Notes: a model not told the origin generated them from the letters alone. DNA of 50,019 nt from Deltaproteobacteria bacterium (GCA_016187835.1 JACPIY010000001.1:27722-77740); one strand, 5' to 3'. Counted from the stretch's first letter, positions 36,499 to 45,652 are shown. Numbers and translations: made by a program.

Positions 36499-37044
36499 TT
36501 ACTGAATCTTGAACCTTTCCTTCCATACTTGCCTTCTTTCCTCATACATCTTCACCCATGCAACGGCTGTGGCAATTTGATTGCCGATTGAAGAAAGCAA
36601 GGCTACCTCTTTATTACTAAATTCTTTCTCTTTATCGCTCCATAGCCAGATGCAACCTTTTGCGGTTACTCCTCTAAATAGAGTTATTGGCATTCCCACC
36701 ACTCCGTGCTTTCCGAGCGCTTTTGCGTCAGGGCCTATAGTTTCATCGGCTTAAGCATACCTGACATTGAGAACTTTATTGGTTTCTATGACCCTCCAAG
36801 TAATGCCTTTAGGACGAGGTATTCTGGATGCTCTTTTCAGGTAGCTTTCGGGAACGTGCCTGTGGACTTTCAAAACTGCCTCATTTGTATCTTCTTCTAC
36901 TATATAAATCATAACCATATCCACACTTTCCATGTTCATGAGTAAATCAGCAGAGGTTTTATAAACCTGCTCAAGGTCACGGGTTTTGCTTACCAGGTCG
37001 GTAATGATATTTAATATTTCTGAACTCCTTGCCACTTGATCCAT
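36499..37044 (-). pseudogene. GAF-domain protein with one in-frame stop
   Basis: The two ORFs here are one frame. The upstream part (97 residues) ends NVRYA, then TAA at 36751-36753, then the same frame continues ADETIGPDAKALGKHGVVGMPITLF into the downstream ORF. The joined 181-residue product has the GAF order SADLLMNMESVDMVMIYIVEED, PKGITWRVIETNKVLNV, and GCIWLWSDKEKEFSNKEVALLSSIGNQIATAV. It would be a ligand-binding sensor module without output domain. A nonsense mutation or a sequencing error are the simplest explanations. Confidence 0.75.
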
Positions 37045-37347
37045 CCAGTTAAAACTTCTCCTCTAAATTAAAGAATTTCTCTGAAAATTCTTTAATGATT
37101 TCATATACTCTGGAGATCCCTGTGAGTTTAGTCATTATAGTCATGTTCACAGCAAAAGACATGCCAAAGAGGTCGAATTCTTTATTTCTCACTTAACTAA
37201 TTGAAAAAACAAGAGATTTGAAAAGAACAAAGTTCATTTTGTAATAAAAGGCTGTGCCAGGAAGACTTTTTTTGTCAAGCTTGCGATTGTGTATGACTTA
37301 AATTGTTATTAAGTAAAGTGAGTTCAAAGATTAATATTTATAACACC

Positions 37348-37400
37348 GATAGGCGGGGTTTTCTGACCCCGCCAGTAGGGGCAAGAATGTCTTGTCTATC
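37348..37400. repeat. GGCGGGG hairpin followed by a diverged GTAGGGGC element
   Basis: GATAGGCGGGGTTTTCTGACC forms a GGCGGGG/CCCCGCC hairpin, like the one near 3395 and the fragment at 24738-24756. Directly after it, 37375-37400 is a decayed GTAGGGGCAAGA palindrome. The rest of 37045-37676 shows no gene. Confidence 0.5.
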
Positions 37401-37676
37401 GTTCTCTTGGGATTATTTTGATTCTTCTGTAAAATTCAGGTTAAGCAAGCTGATTTTTATATTTTCTTTCATGATTGTTTAAGACAGGTAAAAATAAACC
37501 ATGACAATCCTTAATACTAATCTTATGAACGTTGAAACTAATTCAAAAAATGACAGGTCTTTCTTTGTTTATGTGACATTTTTTGTCCTCTTCAACTCTC
37601 GTAGAACACCCTCTCCAAGATGTGATTTAGTAATGATTTGAATAGGTTAATCAATATTACTAGGTAATAATACCAG

Positions 37677-37692
37677 TGGCACAACTCTTGCA
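37677..37692 (+). promoter_or_regulatory. Near-perfect sigma-54 promoter
   Basis: TGGCACAACTCTTGCA matches the sigma-54 consensus TGGCAC-N5-TTGCA, with GG and GC 10 bp apart. The predicted start of transcription is about 37703, only four bases before the ATG at 37707. Confidence 0.75.
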
Positions 37693-37706
37693 AAATTATG
37701 ACATAG

Positions 37707-39590
37707 ATGAATATTCACCTTGCAAAAATACTAGTTAAAGAAAACATTGTTAGTCTTGATCAAGTCAGAGCAGCCTTCGAAGAACAGAGGGAGACTGGTA
37801 AAGGATTGGGTGAAGTTCTAGTTGGTTTAGGCTATATAGATGAATCACAACTTGTGGATTTTCTGAGTAAAGAATATGGCGTTCCCTCTGTTAATCTTGA
37901 TGAGTTTGAGATTGAGGCCGTTGTACTAAAACTTGTCCCCAGGAAAACAGTTTTAGAGCATGGCCTTATTCCAATAGGCCGCTCAGGTTCAACCCTTGTT
38001 GTAGCTATGTCGGACCCTTCTAACATAATAGCTGTAGATGATCTTAGATTTGCTACGGGGTTTATCATTAAGCCTGTAGTAGCCCCTGAGAGAGCGATAA
38101 AAACTGCCATAGGCAAGTACTATGGTATGGATGAAGTTGAAGAGAAGGTAAAAGTTGATAGAGATGAAGAGCCTGTAATAGAGGATATAATAAAAGAACT
38201 AAAGGATTTTAAGAATAGTGTTCAGAAAGATTATGGAGCATCATCATCTCAAGACGAGGAGTTTGAGAGAGGATGGGAAGGAGTAGAGTCCGAGGCTAAC
38301 CAAGATGAAGAAGTCCTGAGACCGAGTAGTTTTTTCTCTCAAGGGCATGAGTTTGATCAAGAGGGGTATGTGGTTTCCGAGTCGCTTGGAGATAAAGTTG
38401 TTGTTAATCCGTTTGTAGCCCCATCATCGTCTCAAAATTATGAAGTTGCAGGTGGAGATGAAGACGTAAGTTTCGAGAAAGGGCAGGATGATGATTTAGA
38501 TCCTGGCGGTCCGCTCTCTAAGGAGTATGAGCCTCAGCAGCAACCGGAAGAGGAGAGTTTGGAGGAAAATCGGGTTGAAGAGACCTTGGAGCCGTTTGTT
38601 ACGGAATCATTACCTCAGATGCATGAGTCTGATCCACAGGCGGATGTGGTTTCAGAGTCCGTGGAAGATAAAGTTTTTGTTAATCCGTTTGTAGCCCCAT
38701 CATCGTCTCAAAATTATGAAGTTGCAGGTGGAGATGAAGACGTAAGTTTCGAGAAAGGGCAGGATGATGATTTAGATCCTGGCGGTCTGCTATCTAAGGA
38801 GTATGAGCCTCAGCAGCAACCGGAAGAGATGAGTCTGGAGGCACATCAAGAAGAGGAGGTTCTAAAACAAACGAGTTTGTTCTCACAAGGTTTTGAGTCT
38901 CCACAGCAACTGGAGGATCTCAATGATGACGTTGCCCTAGAGTTAGTGCAAGAGGAAGAAGCTTCCGAACAGTTTGTCACATCATCGCCTCAACAAGATG
39001 AGTTTACAAAACAAAAAGGAGAAATAAGTCCTGAGATGGCAGAAGAGAATGAGGGTTTAAAGCCAAGTAGTCTCTTCTCTGAGACAAACGTTTCTAAAGC
39101 ATCTTTCTCTCCTGAGCCGATGGAAAAAGAAGAAAAACAACAGGATACCCCAGCGGTTATTCTGCTACACAGAGAAAAAAACTCTCCGGCTCCGCCTGAG
39201 CTTGAAGAGGAGAAAAAGCAAACATTCAAGCAAACTATTTTGGTGGTAGATGATAGTCCAACAATTCAAAAGATCGTTGCTATCACTCTTGAACGTAAGG
39301 GATATCGGGTGGTTACTGCTGCAGATGCTATGCAGGCGTTGGCTAAACTTAATGAAGTGGTACCTAATCTAATATTCCTTGACATAAACCTTCCTCACCT
39401 GGACGGCTACCAGGTCTGTAAGATAATAAAGGCGAATGCTCTGACTAAGGACATTCCGGTTGTCATGCTGTCGGGAAAGGACGGTTTTTTTGATAAGGCG
39501 CGGGGACGTATAGCAGGGGCGACGGATTATATTACGAAACCCTTTGGACCGAGCGCTCTCATACAGGCAGTAGAAAAGTATGGTGGATGA
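37707..39590 (+). CDS. MshEN/T2SSE_N-domain protein with C-terminal response-regulator receiver
   Basis: 627 residues in three parts. Residues 1-150 are a T2SSE_N/MshEN module (LGEVLVGLGYIDESQLVDFLSKEYGVPSVNL... KLVPRKTVLEHGLIPIGRSGSTLVVAMSDPSN), a fold that in some ATPases binds c-di-GMP. Residues about 150-500 are an acidic, Glu/Gln/Ser-rich linker with an internal direct repeat. The last 120 are a receiver (ILVVDDSPTIQKIV, LIFLDINLPHLDGYQV with the phospho-Asp, VVMLSGKDGFFDK, DYITKPF), like PilG-type regulators. Probably signals in pilus/twitching control. The CheA-like neighbour is broken, so its kinase may be elsewhere. Confidence 0.8.
   Translation: MNIHLAKILVKENIVSLDQVRAAFEEQRETGKGLGEVLVGLGYIDESQLVDFLSKEYGVPSVNLDEFEIEAVVLKLVPRKTVLEHGLIPIGRSGSTLVVAMSDPSNIIAVDDLRFATGFIIKPVVAPERAIKTAIGKYYGMDEVEEKVKVDRDEEPVIEDIIKELKDFKNSVQKDYGASSSQDEEFERGWEGVESEANQDEEVLRPSSFFSQGHEFDQEGYVVSESLGDKVVVNPFVAPSSSQNYEVAGGDEDVSFEKGQDDDLDPGGPLSKEYEPQQQPEEESLEENRVEETLEPFVTESLPQMHESDPQADVVSESVEDKVFVNPFVAPSSSQNYEVAGGDEDVSFEKGQDDDLDPGGLLSKEYEPQQQPEEMSLEAHQEEEVLKQTSLFSQGFESPQQLEDLNDDVALELVQEEEASEQFVTSSPQQDEFTKQKGEISPEMAEENEGLKPSSLFSETNVSKASFSPEPMEKEEKQQDTPAVILLHREKNSPAPPELEEEKKQTFKQTILVVDDSPTIQKIVAITLERKGYRVVTAADAMQALAKLNEVVPNLIFLDINLPHLDGYQVCKIIKANALTKDIPVVMLSGKDGFFDKARGRIAGATDYITKPFGPSALIQAVEKYGG
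38391..38842 (+). repeat. Direct duplication inside the linker of the MshEN-REC gene
   Basis: Two near-identical copies (38391-38566 and 38667-38842) lie exactly 276 bp, or 92 codons, apart and encode NPFVAPSSSQNYEVAGGDED and what follows. Only a few bases differ, so the duplication is recent or homogenised. Confidence 0.85.
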
Positions 39591-39682
39591 AGCAATTGAT
39601 TTGTCAATAAAGTAAAGATGAAGCGAAACTTCATTCTCGTTAAAGGTGATTGAAGGTTTGACGAAGGGGAGGAAGAGACGAA

Positions 39683-40189
39683 TTGCTCGTCGAGGATGAA
39701 ATTGAGCGGGATAACACTATAGAGAACAACTTCATCCTTTTGCTTTCCGAACTTGAACAGTTAATGGTTCGACTGGAGGAGAAGAAGGGCAAGCAGCCTA
39801 TTTTGTCAGTTCAATGTTTATCTGACATGGTGAACCGTCTTGCTGAGTTTTCAGAGAAGGTAATGAACATAGATCCAAGGGGAGGATTTATGGTAAAGGT
39901 TTTACGGAAGGTATCGGATAGGTATTCCCAGATGCAGCTTTTGCATTCCGAGGGGAATCGTTTATCAGTTTAAACAGCGGTTAATCTATATAATGGCTGG
40001 GCAGGTGATCTGAGGGAGCGTCACCAATTGTTTCATAAGATATGTGTCGGTGTAGTAGAGGTGATGGAGTCGTTCTTTTCGTTTTTTGTAAGTTCATTTC
40101 GATCAACAGAGATGAGAGATCAGTGGAAGGATGCTTGTAGTCTATTTACAGGCGATCTAAAAAAGATGATTGATAAAATTCAATTCTAG
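39683..40189 (+). pseudogene. Small helical protein with an internal stop
   Basis: The 96-residue ORF (ELEQLMVRLEEKKGKQPI... then RKVSDRYSQMQLLHSEGNRLSV) ends at TAA 39971-39973. The same frame then continues for 71 residues (NLYNGWAGDLRERHQLFHKI... SFRSTEMRDQWKDACSLFTG) to a TAG at 40189. The joined 167-residue protein is helical and unrecognised. Its place between the receiver gene and a CheA-like gene suggests an accessory of the same chemosensory cluster. The first half could still be an expressed short protein. Confidence 0.5.
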
Positions 40190-40223
40190 TCTTCTCGGTA
40201 GTGATGGAAAGGATGCAAGATAA

Positions 40224-41806
40224 GAAGATGAAAACGTCGCCACTAGTGAAGATAAGATTGTTAATCCGTCTGATGCGGGTTCCCATGGTATTAAAGAAGC
40301 TTATGAGCAGTCCGGTAAAGATACCAAGCAAACAATACGCAAACCGGGAGAGTTTGTCCGTATCCCGATCGAACGCCTTGATGAATTGGTGAATTTAGTC
40401 AGCGAGCTGGTTGTAAATCGCTCTACTTTTGAACAGCATTTTGGGCGCTTTATTCAGGAGGTTGACGAGTTGCAACCCAGCGTTGACCGCCTGCGACATG
40501 CATCAACTAAGATGGAAACCGGGTATGAAGTGATCAACCTGGGAAGGAGGAGGTTTGCAAGTAACGGTAAGGCTGTTGTTGGAATGTCAGTATCAAAACC
40601 TGTAGCTTCCAGCGTCTATGAATTTGACGAACTCGAATTTGATCGTTACACCGAGTTTCACCTCCTATCCCGGGAACTCACCGAGACAACAAATGACATT
40701 GACGCTGTTGCCAATAAATTAAGATACATAATTGGTGATTTCGATAGTTATCTCGATCGACAGGGGCGACTGACCGGCGAGATACAGGATAAGTTGATGC
40801 GTTTACGGATGGTTCCCCTCGCAACTCTTGTTACACGTCTCCATAGAACTGTTCGAGTTACAGCAGCCCAGCAGAGTAAGATCGTGGATTTTGTAATTGA
40901 GGGCGAAGACGTAGAACTTGACAAAACAGTGCTGGAAGAGATGGCGGACCCATTGTTACATATCCTCCGCAACTCTGTAGATCATGGTACATGGTATCGA
41001 GCCACAGGATATTTGCAGGATGATGGGTAAACCTGAGAATGGACAGATATGTCTACGCGCATATTACGAGGGCACACAGGTCGTGATTCAGGTTAGGGAT
41101 GACGGTGCGGGGCTTGATCCTGAGCTTCTGCGTTCGACTGCGGCAAGGGGCGGATTTGTTTCCGAGGCTGACGTTATGAATTTGTCCGACGAAGAGCTTT
41201 ATTCGTTGGTTTTTTTGCCAGGATTTAGCACTGCTAAGGAAATCAGTGAAATCTCAGGACGCGGTGTGGTGATGGATATTGTCAAATCAACCGTTTACAA
41301 GATGAAAGGTGCTGTGTCGGTTAATTCCACGCCGGGTAAAGGCACTATATTTACAGTACGCCTTCCAATAACGCTGGCCATTATGAGTGTGCTTGCTCCC
41401 TAAGGCCTCTAGCGAAACCTTAGCCTCCCTTTAGCAACCGCGACTCAAATTTCAAGGATTGAGAAGGACAGGATCGAACGTTTAGGACGAGAGCAGATAA
41501 ATCGGTTAGAAGGCAAAGTCTATCCCTTTTGTACGGCTTGGTAATGTGTTAAACCTGAAGCAATCATCAGATCAATCAGTGGATGGGGGTCCCCCTGTTT
41601 TAGTCTTAAGCCTTAGCGAGAAGCAAGCGGCTTTGGTTGTAGACCAGATTTTAGAGTCGCGAGAAGTCGTTATCTCCAGCTTGATAAGGTGTTTGCCAGA
41701 AGCGTATTCGAATCAGGGAATGAAACTCTGGGGGTTCCCGATATGGATATGGTTGTTAGTTCTTACTGAAGTTCATTGCAATGAAAAGACAAAGATGTGT
41801 CGTTAA
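40224..41806 (+). pseudogene. Broken CheA-like histidine kinase
   Basis: Part 1 (to about 40990) reads PGEFVRIPIERLDELVNLVSELVVNRSTFEQHF and runs through the dimerisation domain into LHILRNSVDHG, the N-box. Then the frame shifts. Part 2 (40984-41403) continues HGIEPQDICRMMGKPENG, VRDDGAGLDPE, SGRGVVMDIVKS and GKGTIFTVRLPITLA, the ATP-binding boxes. A third part (from about 41430) reads LATATQISRIEKDRIERLGREQ and VVDQILESREVVISSL, a CheW-like end, in two more frames. The N-terminal phosphotransfer domain is missing. The first shift is explained by a tandem CATGGTA duplication. Confidence 0.8.
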
Positions 41807-41970
41807 AATCCCTAACCCATTCACTCTTCTTTAAGAAAGAAGTTAGGTATTGATTACTTTTCTATTTGTGGGATTACCTACAATTCCCTCCCCCGGAAGA
41901 GTGTAGTGGTGGTTCCCTAAAAACCCTTCCTCTGGATAACTACCCCAGATCCCGCTGATGCCCAAATGAG

Positions 41971-42001
41971 CCCTAAGACTCGTTCGGGGAACGAGCCCTA
42001 C
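41971..42001. repeat. Palindrome, diverged GTAGGG family
   Basis: ACTCGTTC and GAACGAG pair around GGGG, with CCCTAA and CCCTAC at the ends. It lies in a 378-bp gap before rnc that otherwise holds no visible gene. Confidence 0.45.
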
Positions 42002-42184
42002 ATTCCTCAGCAATCTTACTACAACTAAATACTTTGCTAAAATGGTATTAATTCCCCGCCTCGTTCGATTGAGAATCACAACGTCCCATGCTTACTTCAA
42101 TGCCTAATTCATTTTTTAATGTTAATATTGCCAGGATATTACTCTTATTGATTTTCAAATGTCTTATGATAGTTTTTTACAGCC

Positions 42185-42868
42185 ATGATAGAGAAGAAGC
42201 TCCATTACAAATTTAAGAATCAAAAACTCCTTAAAACGGCTCTTACTCACAGTTCCTTTGCCAATGAAACTTCGGTGGATAGCAACGAGCGGCTTGAGTT
42301 TCTTGGAGATGCTGTGTTGGGCTTTGTTACTGCTCGGTTTCTTTATGACCATTTCCCCAATGCATCCGAAGGTAAGCTTTCTAAGGTGAGGAGTGCTATC
42401 GTAAGCAGATTGAATTTTGCGCGTCTCGCGCAAGAATTGGGAATAGATAAGGAAATTTTTCTGGGTAAAGGGGAAGAGCTAACGGGGGGGAGGAAGAGGG
42501 AATCTAACCTTGCGGGTGCATTTGAGGCTGTTATTGGAGCTGTTTATTTAGACGGTGGATATAGAAAGGTTTTTAAGATAATCACTCATCTTTTAAAAAA
42601 CTGTCTAGGTCAAAAAGATATATTCATGGATTATAAAACAAAACTCCAGGAACTTGCACAGAAGCAATATAAGAGCATGCCTAAGTATAAAGTGGTTCTG
42701 GAAGAGGGCCCACCCCACGACAAGTGTTTTCATGTCGAAGTTAAAGTTACAAGAAAGGTTCTCGGAAAAGGTTTTGGGAGAAATAAAAAAGAAGCAGAAC
42801 AAGCCGCAGCTAAAGAGGTTTTAAAATACATCGAGTCATTGAACCAATCGAAAACCCATGAATTGTAG
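42185..42868 (+). CDS. rnc: Ribonuclease III
   Basis: 227 residues. It cuts double-stranded RNA in rRNA processing and antisense decay. The catalytic domain carries the signature NERLEFLGDAVLGFV and the second acidic site AGAFEAVIGAVYLDGG; the C-terminal dsRNA-binding domain has DYKTKLQELAQKQYKSMPKYKVVLEEGPPHDKCFHVEV and KKEAEQAAAKEVLKYI. Length and order are usual. It stands alone between the decayed cheA remnant and convergent ntrC. Confidence 0.96.
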   Translation: MIEKKLHYKFKNQKLLKTALTHSSFANETSVDSNERLEFLGDAVLGFVTARFLYDHFPNASEGKLSKVRSAIVSRLNFARLAQELGIDKEIFLGKGEELTGGRKRESNLAGAFEAVIGAVYLDGGYRKVFKIITHLLKNCLGQKDIFMDYKTKLQELAQKQYKSMPKYKVVLEEGPPHDKCFHVEVKVTRKVLGKGFGRNKKEAEQAAAKEVLKYIESLNQSKTHEL

Positions 42869-42897
42869 GTGTGGGTCTTGGATTTGCATTGTTATTA

Positions 42898-42924
42898 ACA
42901 GAGATACAAAATTTTGTGTCTTTA
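42898..42924. repeat. GAGATACAAAATTTT palindrome
   Basis: A near-palindrome around AAAATTTT with flanks like those at 31815. It lies between the convergent rnc and ntrC stops and could help end both transcripts. Confidence 0.5.
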
Positions 42925-42926
42925 CT

Positions 42927-44366
42927 CTAATCAGAATCTTCTCCATGAATTCCGAGTTCTTCCATCTTTTTCGAAAGCGTGTTTCTATTTATTCCTAAAA
43001 CCGCCGCTGCCTTTTTCTTATTTCCTTTGGTGATTTCTAGAGTTGCTTCAATGAGAGGCTTCTCAATTTTTTTTATAACAATATCGTAGATTCCTCCGGA
43101 AGTGGCTTCGTTAATGGAGTTAATCAGGTTAAATAACTTCGCCTTCATTAGCTCATCAAATGTGTCTCGGTTTTCATTCTTTACATTTCTTAGATAAGGA
43201 GCTGCATCTAGAAGAGCATCGGATGTAATCGTCATATCCGAAGAGAGGACGATTACACGCTTAACTGTGTTTTCCAGCTCCCTTACATTTCCGGGCCAAT
43301 CATACTCCATCAGGCAGTTTTTTGCTTCATCTGAGATGATTTTTTTCCCTGTTCCGAGTTCGTTTGCGTATTTCTCGAGAAAATATTCTACAAGGAGAGG
43401 AATATCCTCTTTTCTCTCTCTAACTGGAGGAATTTCAATTGTTATTGCATTAAGTCTGTAATAGAGATCTTTTCTGAATGTACCCCTTTCTACTTCTTCT
43501 TCAAGGTTTTTGTTTGTCGAGGCAATTACTCTTACGTCTACTTCGACAGGTTTTTCGCTTCCAAGACGGTAGTACTTTTTTTCTTCGAGAACCCTGAGAA
43601 GCTTTGTTTGAAGCTCAAGAGGCATATCTCCAATTTCATCCAGGAGGATTGTTCCGCTGTTAGCCTCTTCAAATCTTCCCTGCTTCCTGATCGTCGCACC
43701 GGTAAAAGCCCCCTTTTCATAACCGAATAGCTCGCTTTCAAGAAGGTCTTTAGGGAGAGCGGCAATGTTTACGGCTACCAGCCTTTCTTCTTTCCTTCTG
43801 CTGTTAAAATGGACTGCGCGAGCCACAAGCTCTTTTCCGGTTCCGCTTTCCCCTGTGATGAGAATGGTTAACTCTTTCTCCGCTACTCTTCCTATGGTTT
43901 TATAGATTTTAAGCATGGCGGCTGATTTTCCGACAATTCCCTGGTTGGTTTCCATCGTCTCCTTGAGTGTAGCGCGAAGCGATTCCAGTTTTTTAGAGTT
44001 CTCATAACTTTCTATTGCTCTTTGGACCATGAGTTTTACTTCGTCTAAATCAAAGGGTTTTGCTATGTAGTCGTAGGCCCCTTCCTTCATCGCATCAATT
44101 GCGTTTTTTACTGTGTTTTGAGCGGTAATTATAATTACGGGAATATCAACTCCTTTTAGTCTAATGCTATGAAGGACATCAAGCCCACTTAGATCGGGCA
44201 TGTTTATATCGAGTATAATTAGTGAAAAATCATCCGACGTTGCTTTATCAATGGCTTGAGACCCGTTTTCGCCGTATTCAATGGAGTACCCGGTCTTTTC
44301 CAGGCTCCTTCCCAAAACCCACCTTATGCTTTCTTCATCATCCGCTACTAGAATCTTTTTTTTCAT
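42927..44366 (-). CDS. ntrC: NtrC-family sigma-54 dependent response regulator
   Basis: 479 residues in three domains. Receiver: ILVADDEESIRWVLGRSLEK, phospho-Asp in LIILDINMPDLSG, Lys in DYIAKPFDLDEV. AAA+ sigma-54 activation domain: Walker A GESGTGKELVARAVH, the sigma-54 contact loop GAFTGA, Walker B GTILLDEIGDM. DNA-binding Fis-type helix-turn-helix: TLEITKGNKKKAAAVLGINRNTLSKKMEELGI. It should activate glnB-glnA and other sigma-54 genes on phosphorylation by NtrB. 36 bp after ntrB with a palindrome in the gap. Confidence 0.92.
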   Translation of the reverse strand: MKKKILVADDEESIRWVLGRSLEKTGYSIEYGENGSQAIDKATSDDFSLIILDINMPDLSGLDVLHSIRLKGVDIPVIIITAQNTVKNAIDAMKEGAYDYIAKPFDLDEVKLMVQRAIESYENSKKLESLRATLKETMETNQGIVGKSAAMLKIYKTIGRVAEKELTILITGESGTGKELVARAVHFNSRRKEERLVAVNIAALPKDLLESELFGYEKGAFTGATIRKQGRFEEANSGTILLDEIGDMPLELQTKLLRVLEEKKYYRLGSEKPVEVDVRVIASTNKNLEEEVERGTFRKDLYYRLNAITIEIPPVRERKEDIPLLVEYFLEKYANELGTGKKIISDEAKNCLMEYDWPGNVRELENTVKRVIVLSSDMTITSDALLDAAPYLRNVKNENRDTFDELMKAKLFNLINSINEATSGGIYDIVIKKIEKPLIEATLEITKGNKKKAAAVLGINRNTLSKKMEELGIHGEDSD

Positions 44367-44380
44367 TTCGGTAAATGATT

Positions 44381-44406
44381 GTAGGGCACACTGCAGTGTG
44401 CCCTAC
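44381..44406. repeat. 26-bp perfect palindrome that forms the ntrB stop codon
   Basis: GTAGGGCACACTG and its complement. On the minus strand the ntrB TAG (44405-44403) is the TAG of the palindrome's GTAGGGC. The element then fills most of the gap to the ntrC ATG at 44366. Confidence 0.75.
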
Positions 44407-45545
44407 TTAGATATGGGCAAATAAACCTTAAACACCGTTCCTTTTCCTAACTCGCTTTCTACTTGTATTGCTCCTCCATGTTTGGCTATGATTTGATAAG
44501 CAAGAAATAGGCCAAGCCCGGAACCTTCTTTTTTAGTAGTATAAAAGGGACTAAAGATTTTTTCCAGAGCTTCCTTTTGTATTCCTGTTCCATTGTCCCT
44601 TATCTCTATAGAGATTGCATTTTCATCTTTAAGCTTATAATCAGTAACCCATCGTGTAGAAATCTCCACGGTTCCTAGGGGCATCCCTGACCTCCCCGAC
44701 TGGATCGGGGACCGGGATAGAGAGGGAGGGATTCTGGGGGACGGACTATCAGGGATTGCCTGTATGGCATTCTTTATTAGGTTTAATAAAACTTGCTTAA
44801 GGGAATCCCTGTCACCCTGCACCAACGGCAGGGTAACATCGAAGTTTTGTATAAATTGAATATGCTTTTCTTTACTCGACTTAGATTCAAGAAGTATGAT
44901 CTCTAAGAGAATTTCATGAATATCTACCGGCTCGAAAATCTCTTTTGCAAATGGCTCAAGCCCCTTTAGCGTTTCAAGAAGGGCCTTAAGTCTATCTGCC
45001 TCTTTAATGATTATCTCCGCACATTTTATCCTTTCTTCTTTGCCGCTTGTTCCTTCAACAATTATCTGCGCGGCTCCCCTTATTCCGCTTAAAGGATTTT
45101 TTAATTCATGTGCAAGTCCGACAATAAGACCTTCGAGTGTAGAAGTGGAGATTTGCTGTTGGGTTTTTTCGCTGAGGAATTTTGCTCCTGATAGGTCTTT
45201 TACCTGAATTATAACCCCCACGAGATTACCTTCGTCGGAGAATAGAGGGGATGCTACTGTATGGACCGATATCCTCTCTCCTCCTCTCAAAATAGGATTG
45301 CTTTCATCCCCAAAAACGGTGCGTTGCTCTCTCAGTGCTTTTTCCGCAGTCTCCTCTATCTCTTTGGGTAGAAAAGTAAAGCACGGTTTCCCCGATGCCT
45401 TCCTTCTTGATATTTTAAAAATGGTTTCTGCGGTATCGTTCATACTGAGAACAGAAAAGTTTCTGTCAAGAACGATAATTCCTTCAGGAAGTGCATCAAA
45501 GACCTCTTTAAAAAAGTTCTCGTCTATTTTAGCAGTTTTGGTCAT
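44403..45545 (-). CDS. ntrB: NtrB-like PAS-domain sensor histidine kinase
   Basis: 380 residues from ATG 45545; the longer ORF in the track begins upstream of a palindrome and lacks family similarity. PAS domain (FDALPEGIIVLDRNFSVLSMNDTAETIF), HisKA with the phospho-His in LIVGLAHELKNPLSGIRGAAQII, and HATPase_c with N-box LKQVLLNLIKNAIQAI, G1 IEIRDNGTGIQ, F FSPFYTTKKEGSGLGL. No membrane helices, so cytoplasmic as expected for a GlnB-controlled NtrB. A Pro/Ser/Arg-rich stretch of about 25 residues (DSPSPRIPPSLSRSPIQ) sits after the N-box and looks repeat-derived. Confidence 0.9.
   Translation of the reverse strand: MTKTAKIDENFFKEVFDALPEGIIVLDRNFSVLSMNDTAETIFKISRRKASGKPCFTFLPKEIEETAEKALREQRTVFGDESNPILRGGERISVHTVASPLFSDEGNLVGVIIQVKDLSGAKFLSEKTQQQISTSTLEGLIVGLAHELKNPLSGIRGAAQIIVEGTSGKEERIKCAEIIIKEADRLKALLETLKGLEPFAKEIFEPVDIHEILLEIILLESKSSKEKHIQFIQNFDVTLPLVQGDRDSLKQVLLNLIKNAIQAIPDSPSPRIPPSLSRSPIQSGRSGMPLGTVEISTRWVTDYKLKDENAISIEIRDNGTGIQKEALEKIFSPFYTTKKEGSGLGLFLAYQIIAKHGGAIQVESELGKGTVFKVYLPISK
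44679..44752. repeat. Repeat-like insertion within ntrB
   Basis: TCCCCGA-CTGGA-TCGGGGA (44693-44711) is a perfect hairpin inside a longer purine/pyrimidine-biased stretch. It encodes residues that no NtrB-type ATPase domain normally has. The frame is kept on both sides. Confidence 0.55.
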
Positions 45546-45553
45546 TTTTGATT

Positions 45554-45581
45554 GTAGGGGCGTATGGCAATACGCTCTGAC
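45554..45581. repeat. Diverged GTAGGGGC palindrome upstream of ntrB
   Basis: GTAGGGGCGTAT pairs with ATACGCTCTGAC imperfectly. It ends nine bases from the ntrB start codon and could influence its translation. Confidence 0.6.
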
Positions 45582-45652
45582 ATTTTCCTTTTCTGATTCT
45601 GAGAGCCACAGTAATATTATTTGAAATTTGGGATTATTCAAACGCACATACC

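Noticed and set aside
36499-40224. Three in-frame TAA codons (GAF protein, small protein, cheA linker) as possible stop recoding
   Set aside because: TAA ends many intact genes here (argD, hslV, hslU), and the same area has frameshifts, so ordinary decay explains it better.
41843-42079. 78-residue minus-strand ORF before rnc
   Set aside because: It spans a palindromic repeat and resembles no protein; no SD.
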